Origin: Hyphomicrobiaceae bacterium
GTDB taxonomy: Bacteria; Pseudomonadota; Alphaproteobacteria; Rhizobiales; Hyphomicrobiaceae
Direction: 5' to 3'
Assembly: GCA_022844275.1 (NCBI GenBank)
Contig: JALHMB010000005.1
Coordinates: 248,001-312,000, forward strand
DNA: 64,000 nucleotides
Shown here: positions 63,269 to 64,000 of the stretch, in pieces
Numbering within the stretch: the first letter of the stretch is position 1
Layout: each line of letters begins with the position of its first letter
Translations under genes and position numbers: made by a program
The notes under the pieces: generated by a model
Seen by the model: only the letters and a program-made list of their open reading frames with translations
Told to the model about the DNA's origin: nothing
The model's database searches: none

Positions 63269-64000
63269 ATGCCTACCCCGACTGCACTCCGCACGACGGC
63301 CGGCGCGCTCGCCATTGCCCTTCTCCTCCCGGGCAGCGGCGCGCAGGCGGAAACGGCCGACATCAAGGTTCCCAAGGTCGTGGTTTCGACGGCCTTCAAC
63401 GCTGCCCTGGCATCGATGAAGATCAAGCTCGACAACTACGGTGCCAAGCACGGCACGAGCTGGCTCGACCAGCAGAGCACCATCGTGATGCCCGGCGGCG
63501 GCATCAAGAAGTTCTCGCTCCCCGAGAGCGAGTTCGACATCGGTGATTACCGCAAGCTGAAGCACTACATCGATGACTTGACCACGTCACAGCTGTCGGC
63601 GGTCGTCGCCGGCGACCGGATCATGCTCAGCATCGCCTTCGAAAGCCAGGGCGAGGAGGTTAAGGGCAAGTGCGTGCGCCGGCTCTTCGGCAAGTGGGGT
63701 GAGTGCTCGCTCGACATGGAGCGCGACGTTCACCTCGACAATTCACGCATCGAGATGTCCGTCGTTCCCGTCGCCTACAAGGGTTCGGTCTCGATCGGCT
63801 CGCCGCAGGTGAGCTTCAAGACCGACATCAAGATCGCGAGCAAGCTCTGCCAGGCTTTCTCGGGCATCTGCGGCAAGATCGAGAACCGCATCAAGGGCGA
63901 GATCACCAAGGGCATCGAGGGCGCAGCACTTGCGCAGCTCAAGTCCGCGGGCGTGCGTGATGCGGTGGCAAACGGCGTGCGCAGTGCCGTGCCCTTCAAG
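63269..64000 (+). CDS. Exported protein of unknown function, cut by the window end
   Basis: The frame from 63269 stays open to the last base, 244 codons. It starts with a signal peptide (LRTTAGALAIALLLPGSGAQA, cleavage near AQA-E). The mature part has cysteine pairs (KCVRRLFGKWGEC, LCQAFSGIC) and a repeated VSFKTDIKIASK type strand. It resembles a secreted beta-rich protein; no family is named. The AGGA site stands before the ATG at six bases. Confidence 0.7.
   Translation, partial: MPTPTALRTTAGALAIALLLPGSGAQAETADIKVPKVVVSTAFNAALASMKIKLDNYGAKHGTSWLDQQSTIVMPGGGIKKFSLPESEFDIGDYRKLKHYIDDLTTSQLSAVVAGDRIMLSIAFESQGEEVKGKCVRRLFGKWGECSLDMERDVHLDNSRIEMSVVPVAYKGSVSIGSPQVSFKTDIKIASKLCQAFSGICGKIENRIKGEITKGIEGAALAQLKSAGVRDAVANGVRSAVPFK

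Overview
The window is high-GC DNA with tightly packed genes and reads as a chromosomal piece of an alphaproteobacterium, most likely of the order Hyphomicrobiales (Rhizobiales). The reasons are a hisB-DUF2628-hisH operon, a HemP/HutX haem cluster with a TGA-N9-TCA palindrome of the RirA/IRO type, the COG3487-3490 iron cluster, a PcaC-like protein and an FkbM methyltransferase. The order is inferred; no 16S gene is present. No phage, insertion sequence, plasmid function or CRISPR array was seen.

Layout. 1-2.6 kb: the 3' end of groEL with its terminator, a 119-bp triple-hairpin repeat, an EamA transporter and a class II cytochrome c. 2.6-14 kb: iron and haem. A minus-strand block of ten genes runs from an Rrf2 regulator through an iron-binding protein, a cysteine-rich unknown, a Bfd-like [2Fe-2S] protein, a DUF2325 protein, bacterioferritin, the imelysin IrpA, a di-haem oxidoreductase, a second imelysin and a DUF1513 protein. 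Next to it stand hemP and, on the plus strand, an IsdG-like haem-degrading monooxygenase and hutX. The genes suggest uptake, oxidation/reduction, storage and release of iron under one regulatory scheme. 14-20 kb: a Cas2-fold orphan, hisH-DUF2628-hisB and a 1110-residue membrane/coiled-coil protein of unknown role. 20-24 kb: an odd thiolase, a PcaC-like protein, chorismate mutase and an acyl-CoA ligase. 24-31 kb: a complete dipeptide/oligopeptide-type ABC transporter with a VOC protein in the middle.

31-40 kb: ssb, a HAD phosphatase, an unusual succinyl/malyl-CoA ligase-like pair, a polyprenyl synthase, an MtgA glycosyltransferase with a 290-residue proline-rich extension, and two oxidoreductases. 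40-44 kb: an aminotransferase and the complete EF-P beta-lysylation set (epmB, epmA, efp). 44-50 kb: a catabolic-looking group (RraA-like aldolase, 2-hydroxyacid dehydrogenase, small ABM-fold protein, FAH hydrolase, MFS transporter). 50-56 kb: FkbM methyltransferase, the second 119-bp repeat, an aminotransferase, a self-operated MarR-GNAT fusion, an orphan of lower GC, class II DAHP synthase and tRNA-Thr(TGT). 56-64 kb: a nucleotidyltransferase, an LLM flavoprotein, a 3-oxoacid CoA-transferase pair, a GT21-type glycosyltransferase beside an LpxH-like hydrolase, and several small exported proteins, the last one cut by the window edge.

The least explained signals are two tandem pairs of nested palindromes (16516-16668 and 34802-34967). 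Their stems differ in sequence but pair perfectly within each copy, and their loops are always 22-23 nt. Other open questions are the cysteine-rich iron-operon protein, the Rrf2 regulator without its cluster cysteines, and the 1110-residue membrane protein.
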